From Nemertoderma westbladi (taxonomy: Eukaryota; Xenacoelomorpha; Nemertodermatida; Nemertodermatidae): DNA of 64,000 bases. This document shows positions 1 to 12,800 of the stretch, piece by piece. The position numbers were made by a program, and so were the translations under genes. The notes beneath the pieces are model-generated. The model was not told where the DNA came from. It ran no database searches and was given only the letters and a program-made list of their open reading frames with translations. Within the stretch, counting starts at the first letter, position 1. The number at the start of each line of letters is the position of its first letter. Location of the stretch: assembly GCA_032718475.1 (NCBI GenBank), contig JAUCBJ010006002.1, forward strand, positions 1-64,000, given 5' to 3'.

Positions 1-1098
1 ACTACTGCAATTTAACATACCTGATGACTGCTGACTGATCATACATGCTGACTGCTGAAACATTGCAAACTCATAACAATCAGTGTTCAGTAGTTATTTT
101 ATACTGCTATTTACCGTCAGTTCTTCATAATATGGTTGATGAATTATTATATTTGGAATAACGATAAACAACCCCGAAACCCAATGTTCTTGATATACCG
201 AAGGTAAGAGAGAAGGGTTACAGATAAACGATTGTGACTTATGTTAAAGTGGTTTGAAGTGAATCTAATGTTATTTGATAGACCCTACATGAGTCAGCCT
301 GTGTTCCTTTTATATGTGACTAAAATCAGTGAAGATTGGCAGATTAGTGTGCAGTATTGTGCAGCATTGTGTATGAGTGAGTCTGTTAAAGAAGCAATTC
401 CTAAAGAATGCGCCATATATGTGAATTATAATTAAGCCATATCGTTGTGAGTAGTTTAAGTCATAACTCTGTTTATATAGGTAAAGCGCCACGTCCTAAA
501 GGAACTGTTAATATTCCCGAAGGTAAATAATATTGTCAGAGATTATATATTACTGTCAGTCGAATAATACATTAGGCTTACATAGCAATAAAATTAAACC
601 GTCGAACCCAATCTCCCGGGAATATCCAGCGGGTGAATGGTCGCGCACGGATTGGTTTCGACTAGTGTAGTGAATCAAATACTTGTCATAGACTAAAAAG
701 CGATTTATTATCTAGAAGACATTCTAATTTGGCGGGTTAAACTGCCAAAGGTCTGAAAGCGCGAACAGTATGTGTAGTTGAATCGCGTTGCGTGATGCCG
801 CTATGTGGCGGTGTGCTGCGTGTTAATAGTTTTACGTTCCTTTGATCAAAGCCATCTGATGTTTCTGAGGTTTAGGTCAAAGTCTGAAACTTCCACAGAA
901 GTACAGAAGAATCCTCAGTGTTCCGAGTGTTCTGGGCTTAGAACGATACACACTGACTGAATTGCGTGAGTTTCTGTATGCACTGTCCAACACAAAGTGA
1001 AAATCGCTCTGATTGGTCGAGCGAGCCGAACAAAGAACAAAGAAAAGCTCCACGTCGACATATCAGCTGATAGATGTCGTCATCTGAACTACACTGTA
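1..1098. other. AT-rich non-coding sequence, no gene seen
   Basis: Only short open frames without recognisable domains occur here. I see no tandem repeat, transposon end or splice-framed exon. The stretch from about 600 to 1000 is somewhat less AT-rich than its surroundings but does not encode anything I recognise. Confidence 0.5.
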
Positions 1099-2080
1099 TT
1101 AACCCTATTAAACCCGGGGGGGGGGGGTCAATATGACCCCCCCCCCCCCCGTGGTTTTTTTATTATAATTCTGAAACTAACGCAGTTGGGAATCTGAAAT
1201 TTTCTGACTTTTCCTAAAAATCCATTGTCTTTTTAGTAGTGAAAACCGTTTTCAAAAATACTAGGGTACTTTTCGAGTTATAGCACCATTTTTTAACCCT
1301 ACTTTTGGCACTTTTTTGAGACGTTTTTTGAAAATTACATTTCATTAAATATGGTGGGTGCCAAATTTTGGTGCCAGCACCAAATTTTGAAATAAGTCAA
1401 TTTTGTAAATTGATTGTTTGAAACTTGTTTTTTACGCAATTGGTGTTTTTTGGGGTTCTGGATTCGATGAAATATATACGAGTTGCACCAAGCGTATCAA
1501 ACTTGTATTTTTCGGTGCTGTGTGCAAATTTTGGTGCTAGCACGAAATTTGCACACAGCACCGAAAAATACAAGTTTGATACATTAGTGCAACTCGTATA
1601 TATTTCATCGAATCCAGAACCCCAAAAAACCCCAATTGCGTAAAAGACAAGTTTCAAACAATCAATTTTCAAAATTGACATATTTCAAAATTTGGTGCTG
1701 GCACCAAAATTTGGCACCCACCGAAAAAACAAGTTTGAAATTTCCAAATCAATTTATATGAATTCCATCCAATTTCTAACATCAAAAAACCGGTGTAAAT
1801 CAAAAACAGAGATGTTACAATTCATATTTAATGAAATGTAATTTTCAAAAAACGTCTCAAAAAAAGTGCCAAAAGTAGGGTTAAAAAATGGTGCTATAAC
1901 TCGAAAAGTACCCAATATTTTTGAAAACGGTTTTCCCTACTAGGAAGGCAATAGATTTTTAGGAAAAGTCATAAAATTTCAAATTCCCAACTGCGTTTGT
2001 TTCAGAATTATAATAAAAAAACCACGGGAAGGGTCATATTGAACCCCCCCCCCCCCCCCCCCCGGGTTTAATAGGGTTAA
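1099..2080. mobile_element. Palindromic TTAA-flanked piggyBac-like MITE (copy A)
   Basis: The element starts TTAACCCTATTAAACCC and ends with the inverse, GGGTTTAATAGGGTTAA. It is an almost complete palindrome with arms of about 480 bp centred near 1545. TTAA at both edges and CCCT...AGGG termini fit the piggyBac superfamily (established knowledge); the family assignment is inferred because no transposase is present. Each arm matches the outer part of the longer copies at 50811-52168, 58554-60106 and 60266-61803, so this copy looks like two fused left ends. G/C homopolymers (1116-1127, 1137-1150, 2044-2063) sit just inside the termini. The open frames inside it are the two strands of the palindrome and are not genes. 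Confidence 0.75.
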
Positions 2081-2434
2081 GCGGGTGTCTTCGTCTTTCT
2101 TTCTTGTATGTTAAATATATCGCTCCGTTTGGCCTGGGTGTTGTTTGCAATATACTGCATACAGTATAGTACGTTGTGGGATTTGCAGGTGAAATTTGAG
2201 TGAATTGTTTCTCTCCATTGCCTTTGGTTTGGATTGATTACAGACACGCAACATTTACACGTTTTAACACCACAGTGGTAGTTCCCGTGGTCTATTGGTT
2301 TTTCGAGTTTTTTAATTTACATTTGACCGAGATTGGGTTCGTCTCTGGATACAATTTTAAATTTAATTTCCTTCTAGTTTAGTTTCTTTTTATAAGTTTT
2401 AAATGTTTTGGTATAGGTGGGACAGATATGGGGA
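2081..2434. other. Non-coding spacer, nothing recognised
   Basis: AT-rich sequence between two small transposable elements. No domain, repeat or RNA signature is visible. Confidence 0.4.
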
Positions 2435-2672
2435 GGGGGGGGGGGGGGGGGAACTGGACGCAATAAAAATTCAACCCTCTCCAGGGGAAATTTGACGCAA
2501 ATAACAGCTGGTTACTCTCAAAAATAAAACTGTAAACTGTTCTATTGTGTTTAGTTTATTGTTTTGGTTAAAATAACGTGCCACTGTAACCTGCTCATTT
2601 CCCTAAATTGAGAATTTAACATGGAGGTGGGTTATTAATTCGCCAAGTTGGGATTTGGGTCCAGTTTCCCCT
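2435..2672. mobile_element. Short MITE with GGAACTGGACGC termini (copy 1)
   Basis: This copy begins with a 17-nt G tract followed by GAACTGGACGCAATAAAA and ends with TTTGGGTCCAGTTTCCCC, an imperfect inverted repeat. The body is highly similar to 50025-50263, including the stretch GTTTATTGTTTTGGTTAAA. The element is about 240 bp and has no coding capacity. The superfamily is unknown because no clear target duplication was found. Confidence 0.6.
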
Positions 2673-3688
2673 CTGTCTCGGGTTGGAAGGGTGGGGGTGG
2701 AAGGGTGGCAAGGAATACTGTTTTGGATTGTTATTTTGTCTGGTTTGTATTTCAGTGAATCCGATATATTATTATGGCTTAATTATTTAACATTATTCTT
2801 TAACTATATTTGATTTTACTGTTGTAATTATTATTATTTATTATGTACTATATATCAAGGTAAACCCTAGGTACGTATATGGGGTGGGTACGTAGGTTCC
2901 ATAAGATTTCTCGTTTAATGGTAAATCGCACATAATATACAAAATAAGAGGATAAGTTAAAAGATCCTTGCACGGAAACGGACATGACATATTTATATAA
3001 CATTTATACTGTAGGCAATTAATTCCGTTTATTAAAACAATTACACTTGAGTTTAATGTTGTTTATGTGTTTATGTTATAGTGTTTTATGTGTAGAATTT
3101 TCCTCCCCGAGTGGGAATGCGGCTTCGGCGATGGCCTCATCAGAACCATCTCCAGATTCGAGTCGCGTGGTTGAGAAATGGGCGTGGTGGCGTCGCCATG
3201 GAGAAAGCAGCCTTTCTGTTTTTATAAAAACTTATTGCATGTAATACCATTTCAAATTGGTATGCTAAATACCGTAGATTACAATAGTATCAAATATGTT
3301 GTTTTCTATAAATTATCCACTTATGAATTAGAATGAAATGATATAAAATGAAATAATATATCTATTCATTTTGTTTGTCACATGCCTATTGGTAATGGCA
3401 GTATGGGAACTGATTTGATACTCTGGTGTTTATAACTCTTGTATATTTATTTAAACCTCCCCCGCTGCGCTCGCTCAGTACATAAATAGGCTACACATTG
3501 CTGAAAAGTACTACTTTCACACAATGATGTAAATAATTATAATTTTATAATAGTAGAAAGCGGCTCCTAATTACTACAATATAAATTATATTTGTAATGT
3601 ATTATTCACAGGTTAATATTTTTATAAAGTCGTTTACAAGAGGTAATGGAATACGCAAAGGTATCCAATCAATAAAAAAACGTCGGAT
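2673..3688. other. Upstream region of the receptor gene with a GC-rich patch
   Basis: This is mostly AT-rich sequence. From about 3095 to 3215 there is a short GC-rich patch that stands out from its flanks and is open on both strands (for example MASSEPSPDSSRVVEKW on the + strand). It could be a 5' untranslated exon of the receptor gene or a retroelement fragment; neither can be shown. No convincing TATA box with proper spacing to 3689 was found. Confidence 0.3.
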
Positions 3689-3884
3689 ATGGCTTCAGAA
3701 AATGACTCGTTGCCATGGTACAACACACCTAATGTAAAGAAGGTAATAACTGAAGATATAAAACAAACGATGAATCTATACGTCGCTCCTGGGGGGATCG
3801 TTTTAAACACTCTTATTGTTACAACATTTCTGTACAACAAACAGCTGCGGAAAAGGGCAACTACCCGAATTATGCAAATTTTAG
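3689..3884 (+). CDS. Receptor exon 1 (N-terminus and TM1)
   Basis: It starts at ATG 3689 with a short extracellular N-terminus carrying the sequon N5-D-S, followed by TM1. The exon ends at TTAG with donor GTTAGT at 3885 (phase 1). Without splicing the frame closes at once in TAG, so the donor is needed. This ATG gives a normal class A N-terminus length. Confidence 0.8.
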
Positions 3885-6800
3885 GTTAGTTTGTTTATGA
3901 TTAATAATACCAGTAATGGAAAAATATATATTAAATGTGGATTTATGTGTTCTAGATTTCCCGAAATGTTACAAAAATTGCACCTAGCCAGTCTGATAAT
4001 ATAAACGGTATGTTTGAAGACAAAAAACTGCTATCCAATAAAATCATAAGACATTCCATATCCTCAGCAATACTAGTCTCCATAATTATTATCAATTTCC
4101 ATTTCCATTATGTTTCCGACAATTTGACACAGATTGTCAAGTTATATAGTATTGTTCGAATGAATAAGTTTAAGCTACTGAAACGGGTAACCTAGAACAT
4201 TTATTTCTAGTTTTTTACATAATATAGTAATAATTCGTCGAAACCTTTCGTTTCACACCTTTCATATGTTCCTATTAGAGGTTAGAATCTGGCATGTACT
4301 GAAGATGCCAAGCCAAGATAGAGAATTTATAATATTAAACTATGGATACTCCTGAGAGATAGAAATCCCATCACACAAGTGTAAACATTCTAGAACAACA
4401 CTTTGACATCCTACTTGGCACAAACGTTGATTCAAACAGTTCCGAATGTAAACCAAACAGCGTTAATCATTCTACTTATCCGAACATCAAATGTTCGGAT
4501 ATCACTCGGGATGCTACCCCTTTTCCTGGGAAGGGAAGTTGGAGTACCATATATACGCCCCTATTGAGAGTAAATTAAACAACCCTGACAACTACGGGGG
4601 TATTGCAATGCCATCCTTCCTACTTAAACTCATGTCTACAATCAACAATATAGTAAGATTCTACCTAATAGTGCACCTAATATTGAAACTACCACATGAA
4701 CTTGAACTATACGTTTTTTTCCTAACCAGTTCCAAAATACAGAGAGGATATAATATTTATGCAGTTATAGTCGACTTTAAAAAGACTTTCAACTTGGTTG
4801 GATACACAAAAATGATAATTAAACTGTACAAGTGTTGGCTCAAGGCCTTGTTAAAGACTTTTAAGATAATTTATTCAGAGTTTTAACAACCCCTGCTTCT
4901 GACAACTGTTTCTCTCCTACTTGTTTTATCCTATTCAGTGCTTAATCATATTATACTTAATCAATATACATAACATTGCCATTGCAATCCGCTTCACATT
5001 CTATGCCGACCTCAGACGATCTGGTATTATACTCTTCTTACCGAACAGACATACGTTTAACACTGGATATCTTATAACGGTAGTGATATGAAAATAAAAT
5101 GGAAGTATATTTAAAATAAGGTAATTAAATTCATGAGAGGTGGCTGCCGCACTGAAGCTAATCACTTTACTTAGAAAATCAACCTATTTCGAATACAAAG
5201 AAACTCCCACAGATATTACCAGTTCAACAATGTTACTCTACAAGCGACTCTCTTATTTACTGAACACATCAAAACCAAGAAAAATACAATATTTGGTTGG
5301 GGCAAACTGCAAGACATGGTAGCTCCGGCAATGGAAGATAACATTGATATTATCTGAATCACAGAACATCGGGTTTGCCAAGAAGACTGCCTTCAAGTAT
5401 AATGTCATTGGAAATGCATGTAACCAGCTCAACACAAAGAAATTCACCCAATGCATCAATTTGTGGAGTGGGAATTCTACTTAAGTGCATTTGCACTTCA
5501 ATCCCTAAACATTAAACAATATCGCATCTATAAATTTCAAGGGTCAGATTTGCAACACATGATGAGAATCCCAAGATATACCTGGCAAACTGTAAATGAG
5601 TTATATCAATGAAAAAGTTGTACCCAGGGGTGCCCAAGGCAAATAGTCCTGAAAAATATTTGAGAAATGGAAAGATCACTTCTGGTACTACTAGGATCGG
5701 CATGCTGCATTGCAGCTGCATTTTTAAGAATGATATGCCGGCTTGTCGACAAAATTGCGTCGCTACAACTCCCTATCACCCATGACATTTGAAAGATCAT
5801 CCGCATCTTCAATAGGGTAGATCGAAAAAAAAAATTTTGGAAATGTAACTTTTCCTTATGTTAGAAATGTGTGAAATTGCCTAAAACCACAAAAAACATC
5901 ACTATCCCAATTTTTGACAATGCATGACCCCCGCACAATTATTAGTTCAAACAAACAAAAATTTTTACAACACTATGTAAAATTAATTCATTTAGAAAGA
6001 ATTTTTTTTTTAATATGACTTTTCCCAGTGCTAGAAGTGTCTGAAATGGCCCAAAACCACAAAAAAACATCACTATCCCAATTTATGACAATAGATGACC
6101 CCCGTACAATTAGTTCAAACAAACAACATTTTTTACAACACTATGTAAAATTAATTCATTTAGAAAGAAATTTTTTTTTTAATATGACTTTTCCCAGTGC
6201 TAGAAGTGTCTGAAATGGCCTAAAACCACAAAAAAAACACAACTTTTCAAATTTTTGACAATGCAAGACCCCTGCACGCAAAAATAGTGCAAACAAACAT
6301 CATTTTTGCTAAACTACAGTACAAAACTATGTAATTATTAACTGTTAGACTGTGGGTAGCAGTTCCTTATTTACCAACCCAAATCCACCATGGCGGGAAA
6401 TACTCTATACAGTAAATTACAACTTTTTAACCTCCAAAGACTAGGCCAACCAGAATGTTGAACTGCAAACGGAGCTGTACCTGGTAACACTTTAGAGCCG
6501 GCAACAGTACACATTACATCTACGCTTATCCATATCCACTCTGCCTGCAGTTCAACAGTTGGCCTAATCTTTGGAAGTTAAAAAGTTGTAATTTATACAG
6601 CATTTCCGGCCATGGTGGATTTGGGTTGGTAAATGAGGATCTGCTACCCACAGTCTAACAGGGGGGTAAACGTTACGCCTACACTTACACACACGCCCCC
6701 AGACGCCTACAAAAACTTACACACGCGTACACCTATATGTACCGGCCTGCTGGTAAGCCATCTGACTGTTGATTCTCAAACTGCTGATTCTAAATTAAAC

Positions 6801-9800
6801 TAAACTGCCTACAAGTAGGTGTAGGTGTAAGTGGAGTTTACCCCCTGACTAACAGTTAATCATTACATAGTTTTGTAGTTTTGCAAAAATGATGTTTGTT
6901 TGCACTTTGGAAAGTGGAGTTTTTTTTGCTTTTTCCTTTTTGTTTTTTATGCCATTTCAGACTCGTCTAGAATGGGAAAATTCATATTAAAAACAAATTC
7001 TGTCTAAATTATTTCATTTTACATAGTTTTGTAAAACATTGCACTAATTGTGCGCGTGCAGGGGTCACGCAGTGTAAAAATTTTTAATAGTTGTGTTTTT
7101 TTGTGTGTTTAGGTTTTTATTTCAGACACTTCTAGCACTGGGAAAAGTCATATTTAAAAAAAAAATTTCTTTCTAAATGAATTAATTTTACATAATTTTG
7201 TAAAAAAATGTTGTTTGTTGAACTAATTGTGCGGGGGTCATGTATTGTCAAAAATTGGGATAGTGATGTTTTTTTGTGGTTATGGGCCATTTCAGACACT
7301 TCTGACACTGGGAAAAGTCATATTAAAAAAAAATTTCTTTCTAAATGAATTAATTTTACATAGTTTTGTAAAAAATGTTGTTTGTTTGATCTAATTGTGC
7401 GAGGGTCATGCATTGTCAAAAATTGGGATAGTTATGTTTTTTTGTGGTTTTAGGCAATTTCACACATTTCTAACATAGGGAAAAGTTACATTTCCAAATT
7501 TTTTTTTTTCGATCTACCCTAATCTTCAAGTCCAGTGTCCTTGAAGATGCGTCTCAAGAAAGTCATCCATGCTGTCTACCATGCTTATTCTCTGCCAAAG
7601 TACCAGATTATGCACTGGCTGGTCCTCATGGCGAAAGCAATGTCCTGCAAAGCGGAGGCGATTTTGTTTTAGTGTCAAGCTTGGAGGAAGCAATGAGACA
7701 CCTCCAATGTTATATAGTTCTGGTTGGAGATGTGTGCATTGTACTTGACACAATGAACCCGGCGTAGCATTCTTGTGAATGTGCCATCCAGAGTTTTGGT
7801 GTCCTCAGCAGTTAGAGCCCAGCATGGACTCCCATAGTGGAGTACTGGAACTACTGCTGCTCTAAATAATCGGACCTTAAGTTTCCGATTAATTCTCGTT
7901 GAATTCCAAATCCTGGAAAGCATATTCAAGGCTGCCCTTGCCTTTCCCTTACGTATTCGAAGGTCCTCACCTGACTTCCGGATCCATGATCCCAGGTAAA
8001 AGAAGTCGTCCACATGCTCAAGCATCCTTTGAGCTATCCTTTGAGCTTATGCTCATCCGATCAGAGACTTGCTGATGACTTTCAAAATTAACTTTCAAAA
8101 CTTTCTGGTGTTAATAAAAAGTCCAACACTAGGAGCCGTTGGGCTCCCTTTAGTGATTCTGAGAGTACTCCTAAGTCATCAGCAATTCTAGATCAGTTAG
8201 GTACTTGGCAGGATTTCCTTGACTTCTGGAGCCAGTAGGTGGAGTTATCATCACCCCATCATCATTATGATGATCTAAGGACATGCATAGAACATAGTCA
8301 ACCACAATTATGAACAAGAATGGTGCAAGTGAATCTCCCTCGAGGACGCCCCATAACACTTCAAATGGTTCTGTGTCACCGTCAACAGTAGACATAAATG
8401 TTGTCGAACCATCATATACTGATCTGATTGCTGCAATAATTTCATCAGGAATCCCATATAATGAAAGTATGCTGAACATACGTGAGCGAGAGACTGGATC
8501 AAAGGCCTTAAAAAAGTCAACAAAGATAACAGCCAGATGCCTGTCTTTCTTTTTTAATAACTCTTAAATTATCCTTGTAGGTGCCAAAATGGGCTCCATG
8601 GTCCCACGACCTTTACGGAACCCATTCTGATTTCCACGGAGCAGTCTCTCAATGGGATCCCTGATGCGATTTAATAGAATTCTATTGTATAGCTTTACAG
8701 CAATCGAGATCAATGAGATTCTCCGAAAAGAACCATAGAGTGTTAGGTTGCCCTTATTGGGAACTGGCACCAACTTATTTGTTTTCATTTCATGTGGGAC
8801 TCTTGATGTTCGGTACATATCTATTATGATGGGATAGATGAGCTTTAAACACTCAGGTATTTTAAACACCTCAGGAGGAACACCATCTACTCTACTGGCA
8901 CGATTGTTCTTAATGCTCTTTGCAGCAGCCTTCACTTCTGCAAAGGAGATATCGCCAATGGGAATATCTGGGAGTACAGACTCAGATGCTTTTACTTCTA
9001 TAAAGTTTTCAGGCAATACCCTGTCATTATTGAGGAGCATTTCAAAGTGGGCCTTCCAACCATTGAGGCGATCGGCTGGTGATTCAGCCATAATCTTGGT
9101 GGTTGGTTGGATTTCGCCCAGTAAGCAAGTTGATCGATTTCCATGCCTGGGATGATTGCCTGCTGTCGTCAGCATCATTGATGGCAGCAACCTTTTGGTT
9201 TATAAGCTCCTGCAGATTAACAGAGTATTGCCTGTTCAGGGACCTAGATGCAGCCTTAACTGCATTCTTGGCCGCTGTAGTATGTTTGAGTCGGAACTCT
9301 TTCTTTGCCTAATTGAGGTCATTTAGGCATTTCCGAATTTTGTGGTCAGCCCAGGGGGCCTTTTTCCTGTTTCGAGGGTATACAGGAACTGTTGTTTCTG
9401 CAGCTGCTAACTTAACTGTTTCTGTAAAGGCCATATAGCTCTCGCAGTGATCTGCCCCCTCAAAGGCAAGAGCCTCAACCTGGTGCTCAGCTGTAGTGTG
9501 AAGCTGAATCTCACACTGGGCTGCGGCAACAGAGATGACCAGTCATGCCGTGGAAGGCAGATTTCGTTGTTCTGCTAGTGCGCAGTCTAAGTCTTACCTT
9601 GACCACAATAAGGCGGTGATCACTGGAGAAGGGTCGAAGTGTAAATGCATTACAGTCTTGTATAGAGCTCCTGTATTTCCTACAAAACAGAATATGGTCT
9701 ATCTGGGACTTGTGACCACTGGGTCCACTGAGTCCATAGTTTTCCAGTTCGATTCTTGAACTGGGTTCCAGCCGAAAACAATCCATTTCCAGATATAAAA

Positions 9801-12800
9801 TCCTGAAGATGGACGGAATTTCGGTTAACACTTTTGCTATAGATCCAGGGCGATGTAGGTGATTGATGCAGACTATCATTAAAGTCTCCCAGGAATGTTA
9901 AGAATAGATGCTGATCCACTCCATCAGTAGCTGCTTGTAGATTCTGGTAGAAATTTTCCACCTCCTCACAGGGGCAACACTAGTCACACGATCACTTCTG
10001 GTGCAACTTGCTGGGGCAGCAAAAAACATTGAGGACAGCTTTCAGATTCTTTAGATTCCCAGCAGAGTTATAGAAAACGTGAGCGCGTGCGCGTAACACA
10101 CCATCATTACTGGATATTAACAACCCGATGCTGTGGAAAAGACATTTATTTGAACTATGAGTCAACCAAAGCCTCTACCCAAGAAAAGGGCTTTCGGTAT
10201 ACCAACAAACTATCATGTTATCAGCTTTCTTGTGCTGTGGTTGCTCCCAAAATAAACAATATGTTGATTATTCTATATAGAATTACACATCATATAGAGG
10301 AAAAACTTTATGTAAGAGCCAAAATGTATGTATTTCTTCCGAATGTATTAACAATTGCACATATACTAGACTGCGGAGATAGTTTGAATTAATTAATTAA
10401 TTCAAAGTTATTTTTCTGCAGCAGTTCAGACCTTTCTGGATTTCAAGAAATCATTTGACTCAATCCATAGAGGTAAGATGCTGGAAATCCTAACAGATTA
10501 ATGAATTTCAGGAATAATTGTAGCAGGCATTGGATTGTGGGGCGAGCCACAAAAGTAAGCGAGCTTAGCATACAGGTACCACTAACTCAATGGTGTGTCT
10601 TTGTTCTCTTATTCTCTTATTCTCTTATTCTCTTATTCTCTTATTCTCTTATTCTCTTATTCTCTTATTCTCTTATTCTCTTATTCTCTTATTCTCAAAT
10701 TCTCTTATTCTCTTATTCTCTTATTTTTCTTATTCTCTTATTATCTTTCATTTTCTCATTCAAATTTTAAACGTTAATAACTCAGCCAATTTTTAATGAA
10801 ATCTATCCAAACTTGGTATACATGTTGTTTGGCAAAAGTTTAGAAATTTTCCAGTTGAATTTGCGTGTGTGGCCTTTGAGAAAGTAAGATAAATTCAGTT
10901 AATTATTAATGATTAATTAATTAATGTTGGTTAGGGTAAAAACAGCATTTTCAACAAGACTTTTAATGGAAATATAAATAAATTTAAAGTATAAGATATA
11001 AATAATTATACTTAAAAATTATACAGCTGTAAACCCCATACCCCATTCCATTATAATTTTTAATTAGTTCAAGTTATTTGCTTTAAGAAATGTGTTTTTA
11101 ATTGATCTAAACGTAATTCAATTATCAAAATGCATCCCATCACTCTATACTTCCACCTCCATCATTCATTGTCATGCTATTGCCTAGCCTAGCTGCTGGC
11201 GCTGGGAACCAGTCCAACCACCTCAGCACTACTCGGCAATGGGTAACTACATCTATAGGACATAGGCACTGGTGTAGGGTGCCTGAATAATAAGACAGCT
11301 TGCTTATTATTAATCTCGCAAAATGATTGGGTGAGTATTTAAACGTGATTCTTAATAGAATAATTAGCTAAATAATTTCGTTGAGATGTTGACCTATAAA
11401 TTAATATTTCAGTTTCAATACTATCGGCATAAGGTAAGTTTTAATATTTCTTACAATTTGGGTCACCTCTAGGCCTAGAATTTAAAACACAAATTTTCTG
11501 TTAATACCTGCCTTTCATCAATCCTCTGTGCGCCTTTGGGTTGGGGTGGTGCAGATTAAAGGCGGAACTTTCTCCACTTCTTTGATTTATTGGCGGTTTG
11601 GTTAAATTTCGTAAATACCGATTATGTGATAGAATTGCTCAATTTTAATTTGTATCTGATAACTGAGCGTCGTGCTGCGTGAAGGCCCCACGAACGTGTT
11701 ATTTTGTGACACAGAAGTCTCGTCAGATGTTGAAACCAAGTTTTTATGTATATACTAAAAAATCTGAATATTCTGGTATACTGTAAGGTGACTTATAAGT
11801 AAGGTTGAATTATAATTCATAATTATTATGGATTACGCATATCACGATAGACACAATTGGTGAAGATCTTGGGTTCAAACACACAGATATCCCGCTCATA
11901 GACTTTATATATAATGTAATAGAATGGTATGATAATGCACTCCATAGCGAAAAATATCAACAAACTCTATTGGGGTTCGAACCCTAGGTTCCAAGCTTCC
12001 AGTTATCACCAGCTGGGTGTATGTCTATGGCCACTTTGATCTGACTTTGCTAGTTTACGGATGTCAAAGCCCTGTTTCTAATACACTAGCAGATGCACAA
12101 CTTATATTGAATAATGTGGAAAAGGTCAACAAGAAGGTTGGATCCAAAACAGAATAAATGACTTTTAATATTAATAATAATGGAAGCGTGGCCACCATCG
12201 TTAACTAGAACGCCATCAAGATGGCTTTAAACGAACCTGTCTTACACAGACTCCAAGAAACAGATGGGATTGGAAGATGCAAACCAAGAATGACTTGCAT
12301 CAACCAAAAAACTGCCTCCCATCTAATGTAAAACACAGTCGCCTAGGCAAACAAATCATAATCACAATTACTACGATGATGTGTGAAATGGTATCCATAT
12401 CCGCAACCTGAGAAACGGCCCAAAAGAGCAGTTTATTCTGCGGAGGGGTCTTTTCTGTATTAGATAAATAAAATAAAGAACACTATAATTACAGTATTTA
12501 TACCTGATACATTCTCAGTTAGCCTAATAAAAACATCGGAGCAACCAATATAATGTACATGTACAAGCATCCTATGAAAGTTTGTGAAATGTTCCCTTAA
12601 GTCTACCCAACAGCCGTTGGTACCCGGCTGGCAGCCACCCTGGTTCAGTTTTATGGTTTTGTTAGTTTAATCGACAGCTGTTGTAAACGTCCCAGATATA
12701 CAAAACCTACTAAGCCTTTGCATTACAATTGAGCTTAGCCTAAGTTGATGACAGTATTATAACGATGACAATTAGGCCCTATAGATACATACGATATATA

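Larger units (their letters stand above)
5626..9990 (-). pseudogene. Endonuclease/reverse-transcriptase LINE, split by a foldback element
   Basis: Read on the - strand, the domains run from high to low coordinates. The endonuclease (9511-9961) has LGDFN and QIDHILF...SSDHR. The RT start (8564-9190) has ISLISIAVKLYNRILLNRIR and NQNGFRKGRGT. The RT middle (8171-8479) has LYGIPDEIIAAIRSVYDG and LAPFLFIIVVDYVL; the expected FADD box is destroyed where KYLTDLELLMT meets a stop. The 3' part (7675-8025) has DDFFYLGSWIRKSGEDLRIR and LFRAAVVPVLHYGS. The C-terminal KDTGLEDADDLSNVMGDREL is recovered only by reading across the inserted element 5813-7521. Frameshifts and stops show it is dead. It lies antisense in receptor intron 1. 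Confidence 0.8.

Noticed and set aside
1397-1681. Overlapping open frames on both strands
   Set aside because: They are the two strands of the palindrome at the centre of the piggyBac-like element.
3047-3244. Small secreted-protein-like ORF beginning with a hydrophobic segment
   Set aside because: The hydrophobic part is AT-rich intergenic sequence and the rest a GC patch open on both strands; no support for a gene.
10501-10796. Leu/Phe/Ser-rich frames resembling membrane proteins
   Set aside because: They translate an 8-bp microsatellite.
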